This document shows, one piece after another, positions 9,900-21,430 of a stretch of DNA of 64,000 bases. The notes beneath the pieces are model-generated. The model had not been told where the DNA came from and searched no databases. It worked only from the letters and a program-made list of their open reading frames with translations. A program made the translations under genes and the position numbers. This DNA comes from Ligustrum vulgare (taxonomy: Eukaryota; Streptophyta; Magnoliopsida; Lamiales; Oleaceae), in the NCBI GenBank assembly GCA_963555705.1, contig OY743171.1, forward strand, positions 26,158,852-26,222,851, written 5' to 3'. Each line of letters starts with the position of its first letter. Within the stretch, counting starts at the first letter, position 1.

Positions 9900-12100
9900 A
9901 TTAATCGTAACTAAACCTTCAATGGTCACGTATATCGACATAACTGAATGACATGGATCAAGTATGGATGTGTAGCATGAAAATTACATGTAATGTGATC
10001 TTCAACATGCCTATTTCCAACTGGTCCAACTTTAGTGAGATCATCCTCAAACGAGTTCAGAGATAATAAACCTGAAACCTTACAGCTGTAAATAACTTTA
10101 ACTTTAAACTGTATCCGAAAGGACAATAAATGTGTCTAATGCACCCAAAATACAAATTCCCACTGAAACCGAATATCCTTAAGAAATACAACACCCATAT
10201 GAGTAATGTACTCATGAAAGACCTTGTGTTGTAATACTTTAGTAAGCGGATCCGCAATTATGGAGTTTATCCCAATGTGCTCTTATTGACACGTGTCCAC
10301 TCTGAACTGTATCCTTCACAACCAGGAACTTATGTCAATGTATTTTGACTTAGTTGAGCTCCTGTTGTTACTGGAATATAAATCTGCTGAGTTATTGTCA
10401 CAATATAACTTTAGTGGTCTTTCTATAACATACAGAATACGCAGTCTTGTGACAAAATTTCGCAGCTATATTCCATAATTAGATGCCCCCAAAATTGCTA
10501 CAACTGTGCTGCCAAGTGAAAGAAGCTAAAGTGTCTGTTAAGCACTCCATCCGGAAATAGCTCCTCCAACCAGCAGATAAATGTAGCCTTATGTGGATCT
10601 TTTACTTTCTTGGCATCTAGAAAAAATCGGAATCATAATACCATATGATCTCCAACTGATCCGATTTTCTGTATGTGAGTATGTAATCTTTTGTTCTCTT
10701 TAAATACTTTATAACTCATGTTTGGCTGCTTTCCAAATGATCCATCTCAGGGTTACTTAAATATCTCCTTAGTATCCCAATAACGTATGCAATATCCGAA
10801 CGCATACAAATTTGAGTATATATCAGATTCCCTATAGCTTAACTAAATGTGATCATCTGCATTTCTTTAACTTCAAGATAACTTTTCGGGCATTAGTCGA
10901 GACTAAATTTGTCTCCCTTAGCGATAGGGCTGTCCCCTGATTTACTATCTTGCATGCCAAACCTCTTAAGTACTTTATCGATATAGCCCTTTTGTGACAA
11001 TTCAAGAATACCCCGAGAACAATCCCGGTGTATCTGAATTCCTAATACAAAAGAGACGTCACCAAGATTTTTAATCTCAAAATTCCTTGACAAAAAATCT
11101 CATAATTTTATGTGACATGCCTATATCATTAGTGGCAAGCAATAATCAACATAGAAAACCAGAAAAATTTACTTATTCCCACTGAACTTGTAATACACAC
11201 AACCATCAACAACATTAATCTCAAGACCAAATGAGATAATTGCTTGATGAAATTTGTATTACCCTTAACGGGAAGCTGGCTTGAGTACACAATTGATTTC
11301 TTTAATTTGCAAACCGTCTCATCAATGTCTCCATTGAGAAACGTCGTCTTTACATCCATTTGATGTAACTCGAGGTCAAAATGTGCAACAACCTGACTTT
11401 CCTGAAAGAGTCTTTTGTAGAAACCAAAGAGAAAATCTCTTTATAATCAATGCCATTATTCTGTGTAAAGCCCTTAGATACAAGACGAACCTTATATCTT
11501 TCCACATTACCTTTCAAATCCCTCTTGGTTTAAAAATCCATTTAAGACCAATGGGCTTCGTACCTTCTGGTAATGGGACAAGATCCCAAACTTTATTATC
11601 TTGCATATTCTTATACTCCTTATTTACGACATCAATCCACTTCCGAGAGTTAGAACCCTGCATGGCCTGATGGAATTGATTGGACCATCCTCCACCATTC
11701 CATTATTTTCCTTATGTTCTTGGAGAAATGCTATTTAATTATCCGGAATAGCATTTTTCCCTTTCTCTCGTGGATTTCCTTAATGGCTTTAGTTATTGAG
11801 GTTGTTAAGTTTGTACTTCTGAAATTTACCTTATTTAGGATGGGAGGTTCTTCAACATTGTCTAATTGAGGTTCCGAATATGCTTCTTGATCAATGACAT
11901 GTATAGAAACTTGCACATTATCAAAAGCAATAGTAGGAATCAAAACCGATCCTTCCTCAACTTCTTCCTTAAAGACAATATCTCTAACCTTATTTCTCCT
12001 CCAAAACTTAACATCCTCAAAAATGTTGCATTTCCCGTTTCAAAATTGACTTAAGTGTGGGATAATAAAATTTATAGCCCCTTAAACGACTTTATTTTCT
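9900..12100 (-). pseudogene. Copia-1 pol remnant (RT and RNase H)
   Basis: Minus-strand pieces of Ty1/copia polymerase survive in several frames. The segment at 11129-11359 starts with an MDVKTTFLNGDIDE motif, the Copia RT palm. The segment at 10893-11093 carries the following LGIQIHRDCSRGIL and QKGYIDKVLKRF motifs. The segment at 11731-11943 resembles the variable integrase-RT linker. The stretch nearest the 3' LTR (9770-10300) matches the RNase H end of the related element at 43775-44390. Stops and frameshifts are frequent, so no protein is made. The integrase core (HHCC, DDE) was not found between 11950 and 12900, which points to an internal deletion. Confidence 0.8.
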
Positions 12101-12179
12101 TTATTTGTTTTCTTGCCCTTATCTTTAGAGGTGTTTGCCAAGTAAAAAAAAAAAACTTTTAGTTCTGTCCTGCTTCAAC

Positions 12180-12900
12180 TTTTCTTCCTCTTGCACACAA
12201 AATAGAATGAGCTCATTTAGAGTTCATTTCTCCCTTTGATAGTTACAACTGACCTTAAATTGACTGAATTGTGCAAGAAACTTGCACACTATGAAATGAG
12301 CTCATTGAGAGTCTATTTCTACTTTGACAGTTATAACTAACCTTAAATTAACTATATTGCACAGGAAGCGATATCAATTTCAAATTCACGAGCAAGTCAT
12401 TAGATAAGTCGAGTTTTAGTTCCTTAAGTTTTGAAGTAGGGTGAGACATCTACATGATGTACTCACTTATTTTTCCATTGCCTTTATACTTTATTGAAAT
12501 CAAGCTTTATATAAGCGTGCTTGTTTCAGCCTTATCGTTTTTCGCAAAACATTTCTTAATTTCGGCAAGGAATTCATTGGCATCATTTACCTCCTTAGAT
12601 ACTATTCCACTAAAGGCTTCCAGAATGCAGCACTTAATGATCGTGAGACTCACGTAATTTAAGCAATCCCACTTCTCAAAGTTCCTCATTTGATTAGATG
12701 AACTTTCATCCGTAAAAGGAGCAGGTTGCTCAATCCTTAGTACACGGTCTAGATCGATGCAGCCAACGAAAAATTTAATGTTCTTGTTTTGATCCTTGAA
12801 GTTTATTCCATAAATACATGGATTAAATTTGAGCTTGTAGATATACTACTAGTAGAATTTGAAACCGAATAGAGAACACTTAAACAAAATAGCTCATATA
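12180..12900 (-). pseudogene. Copia-1 gag remnant
   Basis: The minus-strand piece at 12507-12689 carries the string KCCILEAFSGIVSKE and then NEFLAEI, resembling the Copia gag (UBN2-type) capsid region. The region around it continues the similarity in broken frames, including a WKELRNFDL-like start near 12690. A small tandem duplication (12190-12370, two copies of a GAGCTCATTTAGAGT segment) lies in the 3' part. Zinc knuckle and integrase are not seen downstream, so gag and RT remnants lie unusually close together. Confidence 0.55.
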
Positions 12901-13003
12901 AATACCTTATTATGCAAATCATATTTTCAAATAATGGTAGGGCCCATCACAAGATACCTAGCACAACATCAATATTTAGTCTTTGGACAAAAATATTGAC
13001 TTG

Positions 13004-13405
13004 TAAGTGGTACTCTTGGTGTAGTAATCAAACACTGACAGTAAGACATATCAACCAACAAACCTTTCTTTGGACCGATTTATTGATCACACGTAAAATC
13101 AAATAACTGTCACGTATTTATCACCACAAGTTCATGTGAAATTCGGGCCAAATATTGACCTTCCTTTGGGCCGATCAATATCCGCATGAAATAACACACA
13201 AACACCTGATTTTCCCTTAGTGCAGTGATCAAACACTGGCAATAAGACATGTTAACCAATAAACCTTTCTTTGGACCGATTTATTGGTCACACGTTAAAC
13301 CAAATAATTGCCACGTGTTTATCACAACAGGTGCATGTGAAATTCGAGCCAAATATTGACCTTCCTTTGGGCCGATCAATATCCGCAATGAATAACACAC
13401 ACAAA
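13004..13405 (+). repeat. Two-copy tandem repeat, period about 201 bp
   Basis: Diverged copies share GATCAAACACT, AACCTTTCTTTGGACCGA, a TCACACGT segment and GGCCGATCAATATCCGC. They lie in the untranslated leader of Copia-1, between gag and the primer site. Confidence 0.8.
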
Positions 13406-13569
13406 TACCTTCTAATATTCAAAGTCAATTAATATCCACAAGAGAGATTGCTTTGGCAACATGTTGCTTCAACTAACTTACTTTCGAATATTATATCTCT
13501 CAAAAGATTCCGATGTACCAAGATTTGAAACTGAAATCCATTGATTTGCATCTATATTTGACTTTAGGA

Positions 13570-14330
13570 TTTGAATTATAGAATTCAGAACTTTAGAATA
13601 AAGTAATCCTTAAGTTGCGAGAGTCTAATTGCAATATTCTTAAACTTTTGGTGGCCAATTCTGTAAAATTTTAAGCTTGAAGGACTTAAATTATAATTTT
13701 CCCAAAACTTTATTGGCCAATTTAGAGAAATTCTAAACTTTAGGTCCCAATTTGAAAGAAAAACAAACTTTAGAGGGCCAAAATAGGAAATTTTCAATCA
13801 TTAAAGGTTGATTTTGAAAATTTTCAAACTTTAGGAGCCAATTTAGAAAATTCCCAAACTTTAGGGACTTAATTTTAAAGAAAATTCAAACTTTAAGGAC
13901 CAATTTTGAAAATTTGCAAACTTTAGTGACTGAATTAGAAAAATTTCAAACTTTAAGGACCAAATTAAAGAATTTCAGAACTTTAGATGCTGTATTAGAA
14001 AATTCTCAAACCTTAAGGGACTGAATTTAAAAGTTTTCAAACTTTAAGGGACCAAATTAGAGAATTTTCAAGCTTTAGATGCTGATTTTGAAAATTTTCA
14101 TACTTTAGGGATCAATTTAGAAAATTTTCAAACTTTAGGGACTGGATTAGAAAATTCGAAACTTTAGAAGGCACAACTTAAATAATTTTATAAATTCAGG
14201 GACTGATTTTATAAAATTCAAAACTTTAAAGGCCAACTTAAGTGGTTACATAACTTTATGGGCTGATTTTGTAAATTCAGAAATCTTAAGGACCAACTTT
14301 AAAAGACTTTATAACTTTTAGGTTTTAAAC
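13570..14330 (+). repeat. Degenerate 25-35 bp repeat array in the Copia-1 leader
   Basis: More than twenty variants of a unit like CAAACTTTAGGGACTGAATT fill about 760 bases. The same unit occurs in the leader of the related element at 44440-44750. The array is AT-rich, non-coding and unique to the leader side of the family in this window. Confidence 0.85.
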
Positions 14331-14429
14331 ATTATTTAAAACAAATAGGGGGCATTAGGTGCAAAAAACCACAATTTTTGAAAATTGCAGAACAGCCCTT
14401 GAAGACTTCAAATTTACAAGTGAAACCCC

Positions 14430-14720
14430 ATGCCCAAAATCCAATTTTCGCAGCAGCTAGGGTTTTCTAACCTAGTCGCCGCCGCGCTGCCGCGCACCAG
14501 TCGAAGAACCTGTCGCCTGCAGCGCCATTACCGGCGCTGCAGCCAAGCACCTGCGCCGCTGCGTGCGACGCGGTGTACCACCGCAACCCACATCGCGCGC
14601 GGCGACGCTGAAATCCGCCGCGCACAACGCCGCTGCAACCCCTTTCCGACCTTCATTCTCCATCAACAACCACATAACCAACATAAATCCATACACAACA
14701 ACTCAACCACAATTCATACT
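14430..14720 (-). other. GC-rich leader segment conserved between two Copia copies
   Basis: A GC-rich block sits in AT-rich DNA next to the primer site. Minus-strand ORF 14472-14696 begins MYGFMLVMWLL and shares this start with the minus-strand ORF at 44930-45193 in the second Copia copy; the rest is Ala/Arg-rich and diverged. The nucleotide sequence is shared as well, so common descent explains the match and coding is not proven. A fragment of host sequence taken into the leader is possible. Confidence 0.5.
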
Positions 14721-15075
14721 TCAACCCAAAATTCGAAATATGCAGTAAAAAAAAAAAAAAAAAACTGAAACTCCAATTTGTTAAACCAAGAATTTCGCAC
14801 ATAAATTCACACACAGAGGAAAGGAACGACTGAATCCATAAACCAAAACATGTTTCCAAAATTTTCGATTTTGCTGTGTATGTATATATTTCGAAATCAG
14901 CAGCCGGATATGCATATTCGAAATCAGCAACCGAATTTCGCATGTATGCATATTTCTCAATTCTGAATCCATTGTTGTGTGTATGTATATTTGAAATCAG
15001 AGACTTGGTTTCATATGTAAATAAGGTTTCACATATACGAGATCGAAATAGATCTAATAATTCAACACGATAATT

Positions 15076-15088
15076 GGCTCTGATACCA
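15076..15088 (-). promoter_or_regulatory. Copia-1 primer-binding site (tRNA-iMet)
   Basis: The minus strand reads TGGTATCAGAGCC, the usual plant Copia complement of the initiator tRNA-Met 3' end. It sits two bases from the 5' LTR and fixes the element's orientation. Confidence 0.95.
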
Positions 15089-15312
15089 CTTGTTATAAAA
15101 TTTATTACAGATAATAATTTATCTATGATCCAAAATAAATCATCATGTTGAATTATCAAGAATTAAATAACTGAAGCGGAAGCGTACCTTAATCAAACGT
15201 GATTCACGATAAACGATTCGGCGTTTCGATCTTCTAAATCGATACGTAGTCCGTATTTTCTCTCTGATGATGGGATGTCAAACAAGATGAATAGTACGTA
15301 GAATTCAGTGAC

Positions 15313-16771
15313 TGATGCGTGTCGCAATGCACCAAAATAATAAATAATTCCTTACTCGTCAAATATTAATTAATAATGTAGTAGCGAGAGTAAGGGTCGA
15401 TCCCACGAGGAACGGAAACTAATTTTAGTTGTTCGATCAATTAGAATGGAATGGGGGGTTTGTTGTTTGAAATTACTTGAATAGAAAATATGCATAAAAA
15501 TAAACAATTAAATATGACTAGAGAAATAATATGAGAAGAAATCTTATTCTCGGGTTCGGTTGTGCCTTTAATTAATGTTATACTTTTTCTTGTAACGTGT
15601 TTCTATTCCTAATTCAATTATCAATCATAAATAATCAACAAGCTCTGATTATCTAAATTCTTCCTTATGTGTATTGATTCAAAATAAGCTCTTTGAACCA
15701 ATTCTATCTATGGACAATCCTAAACAAGCTCTTAGGATTTAATGCACGACTAGTATGAAAATTTAGAAGAATAGATTGAATTGGATCGTTAATTACAGAG
15801 CTCGAATTAATCAATCCAAGTTGAATTATTACTAAACCTGCACGAGATTTATTTGCTACTAAAGTAAAGATTCAATGACAATTACGGATCAAGAATCTAA
15901 ACATAGCATATTCATGAATCCAAAGATCAATAATCCAATTGGCCAAATTAAACCATTAATCAAATAAACTCAATTGAACATTCAAAACATAATAATCCAA
16001 CAATTGAAATAAAGGAATAAATTCACGCTACTAATTTGTAGGAAAAGAAAATAATATAAATAAATTGACACAATTTCCCCTTTGAACAAGATATGGAATT
16101 TAGCCTAGCATTGTTGTGGTAGATTCTTCAAGTTGCTTCATGAATTCCATTGTTGTTGATATTCTTGCACTTGAAAATCTCCCAAGAATGCTCTATATTT
16201 TTCTCTCAATTTTCCTCAATGTGTAGCCTCTTTCAAAAAAAATAATAGTCTCTTTTTCTTGTCATGAAATTCTCTTTTTATAACCTCAATTTCGTGCCCT
16301 AGCTTTGGGACCAAGAAATCCAAAATTATGGAAAGAATTGAAATATGAAAATTTTTTACTAGAATAGTTACGGCCGTAAGTTTTCCTTTACGGCCGTAAA
16401 GGAGTTTCTGCACATTTCTTACAATTTGAAGTTACGGCCGTAATTTGGGTTCTGCTGATTTTCTTCTTTTGAGGTTTACGGCCGTAATGGATATGTCTTA
16501 CGGCCGTAACATCTTTTCTGCTTATGTTTTTCCTGTTTCAACATGCGCTTATGGCCGTAAATATTTTTCTTGCGGCCGTAAATCTTATTTGCACCTAAGT
16601 CCCCAAACTTCAGTTTTTAGTGCAATTTGGTCTTTTTTTCTTCTTTTCTCTTCTTTTATGATCCTATACAATATAAAACATAAAATGCATTAATAATACT
16701 TAGATAGAATCACATTATGGCATATTCAAGGATATAAGTATATAAAATAAATGTTAATATAACACTTATCA
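15313..16771. mobile_element. Solo LTR inserted in the Copia-1 LTR
   Basis: This 1459-bp insert begins TGATGCGTGT and ends ACACTTATCA, which are short inverted ends with TG...CA. It is flanked by GTGAC (15308-15312) and GGGAC (16772-16776). Comparison with the uninterrupted LTR shows GGGAC is the original target, so this is a 5-bp TSD with one later change. There is no coding capacity. A GGTCGATCCCACGAGG segment near 15397 is a string I associate with common plant LTRs. The element family is not identified. Confidence 0.82.
16368..16585 (+). repeat. Cluster of TTACGGCCGTAA palindromes
   Basis: About eight copies of the perfect or near-perfect palindrome TTACGGCCGTAA lie at irregular spacing within about 215 bases of the solo LTR (for example near 16369, 16390, 16431, 16478, 16499, 16552 and 16572). 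Variants include TATGGCCGTAA and TGCGGCCGTAA. Each holds a CGGCCG core in an otherwise CG-poor region. Confidence 0.9.
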
Positions 16772-17404
16772 GGGACCATAACCGACTATATATACTGAAT
16801 TGCCAATTAACCTAATCCGGCCCATCATGAATTAGGTAATGGTCTGGTATCTACACATAAAAGCCCATACATTTAATTAGATGCATTAAAGCCCGATATA
16901 TCAAATCCTTATTAGATCACTTTAATTGGGCTTAACCAAATTGATAGCCTTTTATTCAATACACAATAATTCACATACAAGCCCACACGATTGATTAAAA
17001 TCCTTACAACACCAACACACACTTTGAGTTGAATGGGCTCCTCCTTCTTTCTTCCTTTCCTTTCTTTTTCTTTTTCTTTTTTTTTCTCTCTTTTCTTTCT
17101 CCCGATTTTTTTTTTTTGTCTCTCGAAGCCTCTGTTTTGTCCAGCCTCTGTTGGTCCCTTTTGTTTGGCAATTTGTTTGTTATATAGGTATTATAATAGG
17201 TAAGTATTTTAGTTATTGCCAAGAAGGTCCCCACTCTTATTTCTTGATTTAATTAAATCCTCAACTTATATAAGTTTTAGAAAAATAACCCCAACAAATA
17301 AAATAATATAATTTGGTTCTAATTTAACTTTGACTTGACTATTCCATATATGACTTTGACTAGTAGAAGTTTGACTAATAAAAATAATAATTGGATTATT
17401 ACAG

Positions 17405-17504
17405 AAACTGTTATATTAATGGTCATTAGTTCACTTAGTTATAAACACACCCAAAAACTGTTATATTAATGGTCGTTAGTTCACTTGGTCATAAACATAC
17501 CCAA
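17405..17504 (+). repeat. 50-bp tandem duplication
   Basis: Two copies of a 50-bp unit beginning AAACTGTTATATTAATGGTC differ at a few positions. They lie just outside the split solo LTR. The rest of 17505-17897 shows no recognisable feature. Confidence 0.85.
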
Positions 17505-17897
17505 AAACGATTTTGGATCAAATAATTTAGATTGTGAATCACAAAAACTGTTTCTTATTAGGCTTGTAATTTATCATGTATACATGCACCAGAAGCTGCA
17601 CCATCTGGAACTGACAACTTGCTACTGCTACCTCATGATATGTATGTGTGGGCATCAATAATATGTTCAAAAAAATAAATGACAGTAGGATAAAAAGAGT
17701 TGCCGAATATTGGTCTAAAAAATTTTAATTTCAAAATACAGTAGATGTGTACATTATGGTAAATAAATCAATGCTTGAAATATATAGTTTTGATTACCAT
17801 ATAGTAGTTTTCCTGTTTATGGAGTAGGAGGACTATAGTTTAATAGTTGTTCATTCAAATTGACCCCAAAAAAGTTTAACCACGTGGACATTAAAGA

Positions 17898-18328
17898 CAG
17901 GGACGGAGCCAGGATTCCGAATGAGTGGGGGCCAAAATTTTCAAATGGTGGGAGGGGAGGCGGAGCCCCCGAAATTTTTTTGAACCAAAATGATTGAAAT
18001 GACGAAGCAATAAATCAAAAACTAAACTAAGTTAATTAATAAGTAACAACTAACCAGTTAAAGTAGTAATTCACAAAAGAAAAGACCTATAACTGAAAAG
18101 TAAATGTAAACTTTCAAGGTGGGTGATACTAGTAATGAGCATTGTATCTACTTCTTACATAAACATAATGATTGTAGAAAGAGAATTAAGATCAAAGGAA
18201 ATAAATTTAAGTTGTCAATTCTTCTTCTTCTTCTTTCTTTCTTTCTTTTTTTTTTTTTTTTGGACTCAACATTTTTTTTTCCAGTGGGGGCCTTGCCCTC
18301 CACTGGGCCAATACTGGCTCCGTGCCTG
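17898..18328. mobile_element. hAT-like MITE
   Basis: Terminal inverted repeats are CAGGGACGGAGCCAGGATT at the left and, on the other strand, CAGGCACGGAGCCAGTATT at the right. The CAGGG(N)CGGAGCCAG end is typical of plant hAT elements. Flanks ATTAAAGA (17890-17897) and ATTAACTA (18329-18336) match six of eight bases, fitting an aged 8-bp TSD. At 431 bp with no ORF it is non-autonomous. Confidence 0.82.
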
Positions 18329-20503
18329 ATTAACTATTTTTGTGTCACATTCATTTGAATAAAGTAATTAAAGCTGGATGTGTGAATTTATATCATATAC
18401 TAAAAAGCATAATGATATTTTAATCGTTAGTCTGATTTCTTTGCTCTACTATGTGCTTAGATGCATTGCTCGACATCTTCATCCATATTATCATATATAC
18501 TATACTAGATGAGCAAATATATGTCCAATTCTTTCTTCTATACCATTGTCTTTTCCCCCGGCCCTAAATTATTTTCAAAGAAATCATACTTCAATTCTGC
18601 TTCACAGTTCAAATAAATATCTATGACTGTTCTATAGATGTGTCATAAGCATGGGTTCATGCATCTTGATCTCAAGTCTGAAAACTTTCTGTTTACGAAT
18701 AAGAAGGAAGCATCTCAAATAAAAGGCTATTAATTTTGGGCTATCAGTTTTTTTGGAGCCCGGTAATACTCTACTTTTATTTTGTACTTGGCTGTTTATT
18801 GGCGTCTCATCTCATGCTGAAATGAATTAGCAATATTAGAAATATTGGAAGAAGATGACAAGAAATATTAGAATCACCAGGTTTGTTCTGTAAGAGATAA
18901 CAAGTGATTATTTGCATTAGCAACGACTGATATGGATATATAATACTGTATATGCTATGTTGTATGGTCTTCCTAAAAGGTTCTCATTTATTATTTTGTT
19001 TTAGGAATCACCAAAATCTTTTATTAACTTTTTTATGTATTTGTTATTGTCTTAACCATATTACCTTCAGTCGATTCATTCATTGGAAAACATTCCCCTT
19101 AAACTATTGTTTCTGTGCATACACCTCGTTGTACTCTTATTTTATTATGTTTTTTTTTTTTCATTGAGTTCTTTATATGTTAATTTACCTAATTACTTGA
19201 TTGCATGCAGTCATTTAAGGTGGTATACATATTGGGTTGATTAGAAAAAATTGAGCAAAGCTGCAAAAAGCATAGTTCTACATACACTGTAATGAAAAGT
19301 TAGTTCAAGAAATAAAGCTGGTAAAGCCAGCTTTTATTAAGCATTTGTATTTGCCTCTGTCTCTTTCTTTTAGTAAATAGGACTCCATTACAATGAGGAT
19401 CTTGATATAATGATGCGTTGAGAATCTTTAATTAGCTACTTTTAGTGACATATATTTTGAACTTTGTCTTGACGAAAGAGAGCCATTGGATGGCCACGTG
19501 ACTAGGTTTATTCACTGACAATTAGTCACTAAGAAAGTAAAAGGAAGCTAAGTAATCATAGTGAGTTTTCAAAACATGTTAAATTATTTAGAAAATTTCA
19601 ATTTATGCTTATAGGTTTCTGGAAAAATGACGAGCAAAAGTTTAATTCTAATTTTTATTAGACAATTGATCAGTCGTCAATTTATGTTAAAATATTAAAA
19701 TAATAATGTAATAATATGAATAAAGAAATTGTCAATATGAAGAAATAAAAGCAAATTAATGTAACAATATTTATTAAAATTAATGATTAATTTTTTTATG
19801 AAAACACTGGAAATTATTTTTTTAGGAAAACACTATAGGCAAAAAGACTCATTATATATATATATATTATTTAGATTTTCATTAATAATTTTTTTTTTTA
19901 AATCTTATTGAAAACTTCCATGCATCACACGTGTGGAGAAATCACAAACTGTACAAACAATTTACAGTATTTAAATAGATTTCCCAAATTTATGAGAATT
20001 CTAATTCATTTTTACTTTCATCATTTGTGGACAGTTTAATCATTTAGTTAAAGAAAATTGTGTATTCAAACTTTTTTTTCAAAATGATATTTACAGTAAA
20101 ATCATTCATATTATTTTTCCATGCAACACACGGATGTGATACTATTTTTGTATATAAAAGAAGAGTACTTCCCAAAAGCATGTTTTTGAACTTCTCCAGC
20201 ATAAAATACCTTTCCTAAAATGGAAGTATTTTAATACTTTTGATAATTACACTATTATTTTAAAATCAAGAAATAAGTAATATGTGTATCAAATCGAAGA
20301 TCTCAAAGAGAACTTTAATATGAACTCACAAGTGAGAGTCAAACTGTACACACGTTATCCCTAAAATCACATAAAAAATTAAAAGAAAAAGTTTTATTTT
20401 GTATATTTTTTTCCCAATGTCCCACTATTTCAAAATTGTTTTATTTAAGTCCTACATTGATTCATAATTTATTAAATAAATCTAAAAACTTCTAATAATT
20501 GAG
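18329..20503. other. Unassigned AT-rich region
   Basis: About 2.2 kb without a credible gene. Short frames such as 18952-19167 read as Phe/Leu-rich translation of T-rich DNA. Two related CATG-CA(T/A)CACACG segments near 19918 and 20121 may be remnants of an old element. Nothing else is recognised. Confidence 0.5.
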
Positions 20504-20942
20504 TGTTACGACCACACCTAAGTAAGCTTGACACGTCACCTATGGGAGCCCACATGCGACCCATTAGCTTCCAGCTACGCTTAGGACTCTGCAAGTTACT
20601 GTATTTCGGAAGTGAAATATTGTTCGAACTCCTTATAGCCAAACTAATGTTATCTGAGGTACATGCCTCAGGCTAGTTATTTCCGAGAAATGTTAGAAAT
20701 TCAAAACTCAAACTCTATATACTAATCTCACTACCTTTTCTAATTTCTATACGCTTATATTTCCTGCACCCAAAATTATATCTACTTGAAATGAGTGTTG
20801 ACTTGAGAGTCAGAGTGCAAACGGGAGCCACCTCGACCTCCGTTGCATACTGACTGTTTGTCCAAGTGCGCAGGAAGTCCACGTGTTCAAGAAAGAGGAG
20901 TTGTGACGTGTTGATCTAAGGTCCCATCAGATTTTGTGGTCA
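20504..20942 (+). repeat. Left LTR of the Tat-like element, internally deleted
   Basis: This 439-bp copy lacks about 236 bp present in the right LTR (about 29158-29390). Both deletion edges carry CTAGT, so a microhomology-mediated loss is likely. Confidence 0.85.
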
Positions 20943-20989
20943 ATATTTTGGGGCCATCTGTGGGAAACCACACTTCTAACCACGAATAT

Positions 20990-21430
20990 CATATGATAAA
21001 AAGCTATCAAAAACATTGAAAAAGGAGGTAAACCTCTTGAAAAAGAGTGGAAATGAACTATACAAACTTTGAAAAAGGTGAGAAACCTCTTGAAAAGTGG
21101 GTAACACTTGGGAAACCTTGAAAAAGATTAAGAAACTTTGAAACATAAGTTCATCAACTTTGAAAAAGGCTAAAGACTTTGAAATATGCTTATTGACCCT
21201 TGAAAAAGGCTTATAAATTTGAAATACAAGTTTTCCCACTTTGAAAAAGGACAACTCCTAATTCATTACAACCATGAGTGAAAGTGATAATGACTAACTC
21301 CTGAAGAAGTAGGGATGAACAATATGATGTTAGTGGAGAGATGTCCCGCAAACTCTCAGCATCAAAATGCCAATGGGGAGGTTTCTCAACCTAACCCTCC
21401 TCATTGGAATTGAAGTAGGCGTATGCTAAG
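20990..21430 (+). pseudogene. Tat-like leader repeats and gag N-terminal remnant
   Basis: The leader (20990-21255) is made of loose repeats of CTTTGAAAAAGG. It is followed by a plus-strand ATG near 21275 and a short Ser/Asn-rich frame with several stops. This fits the N-terminus of a Ty3/gypsy gag upstream of a deletion that joins it to the antisense ORF region at about 21600. The gag call rests on position and composition. Confidence 0.4.

Larger units (their letters stand above)
9295..17008 (-). mobile_element. Ty1/copia LTR retrotransposon, decayed, intact ends (Copia-1)
   Basis: LTRs at 9295-9748 and 15091-17008 begin TGTTA and end CCTTACA on the plus strand. They are flanked by a perfect 5-bp TSD, ACACC (9290-9294 and 17009-17013). 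A primer site complementary to tRNA-iMet lies at 15076-15088 (TGGTATCAGAGCC on the minus strand), and a polypurine tract abuts the other LTR at about 9749-9760. The element therefore reads right to left. By eye the LTRs differ at roughly 15 of 454 positions (about 3%). Inside are broken gag and pol remnants, no recognisable integrase core, and a long repeat-rich leader. The right LTR carries a later solo LTR. Confidence 0.95.
15091..17008 (-). repeat. Copia-1 5' LTR, interrupted by a solo LTR
   Basis: LTR sequence at 15091-15312 and 16772-17008 adds up, after removing the duplicated 5 bp, to the 454 bp of its partner. The rest (15313-16771) is a later insertion. The end TCCTTACA is followed by TSD ACACC. 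Confidence 0.93.
7456..17403 (+). mobile_element. Ty3/gypsy-type solo LTR, split by a Copia element
   Basis: The sequence starts TGTCACGATCC at 7456, runs to 9294, and resumes at 17014 after the Copia insertion, ending ATTATTACA at 17403 (about 2.2 kb without the insert). It shares a layout with the LTRs at 22275, 25635 and 34976: TGT start, a CTCAGTGAGT-type motif (about 7970-7985), a block of GC-rich short repeats, an A-rich part, then a T/C-rich part (17030-17160) and a TTACA end. The flanks AGAAC (7451-7455) and GAAAC (17404-17408) match only three of five bases, so the target-site duplication is poor. No internal domain is present, which suggests a solo LTR. Confidence 0.6.

Noticed and set aside
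15076..15088. tRNA-like sequence near the Copia LTRs (also 45454-45466)
   Set aside because: It is only the 13-base tRNA-iMet complement of the primer-binding site, with no tRNA gene around it.
14653..15159. 168-codon minus-strand ORF crossing the primer site into the LTR
   Set aside because: It runs through the primer-binding site and LTR end of Copia-1 and cannot be a real gene; only the MLVMWLL-type part is noted as a leader feature.
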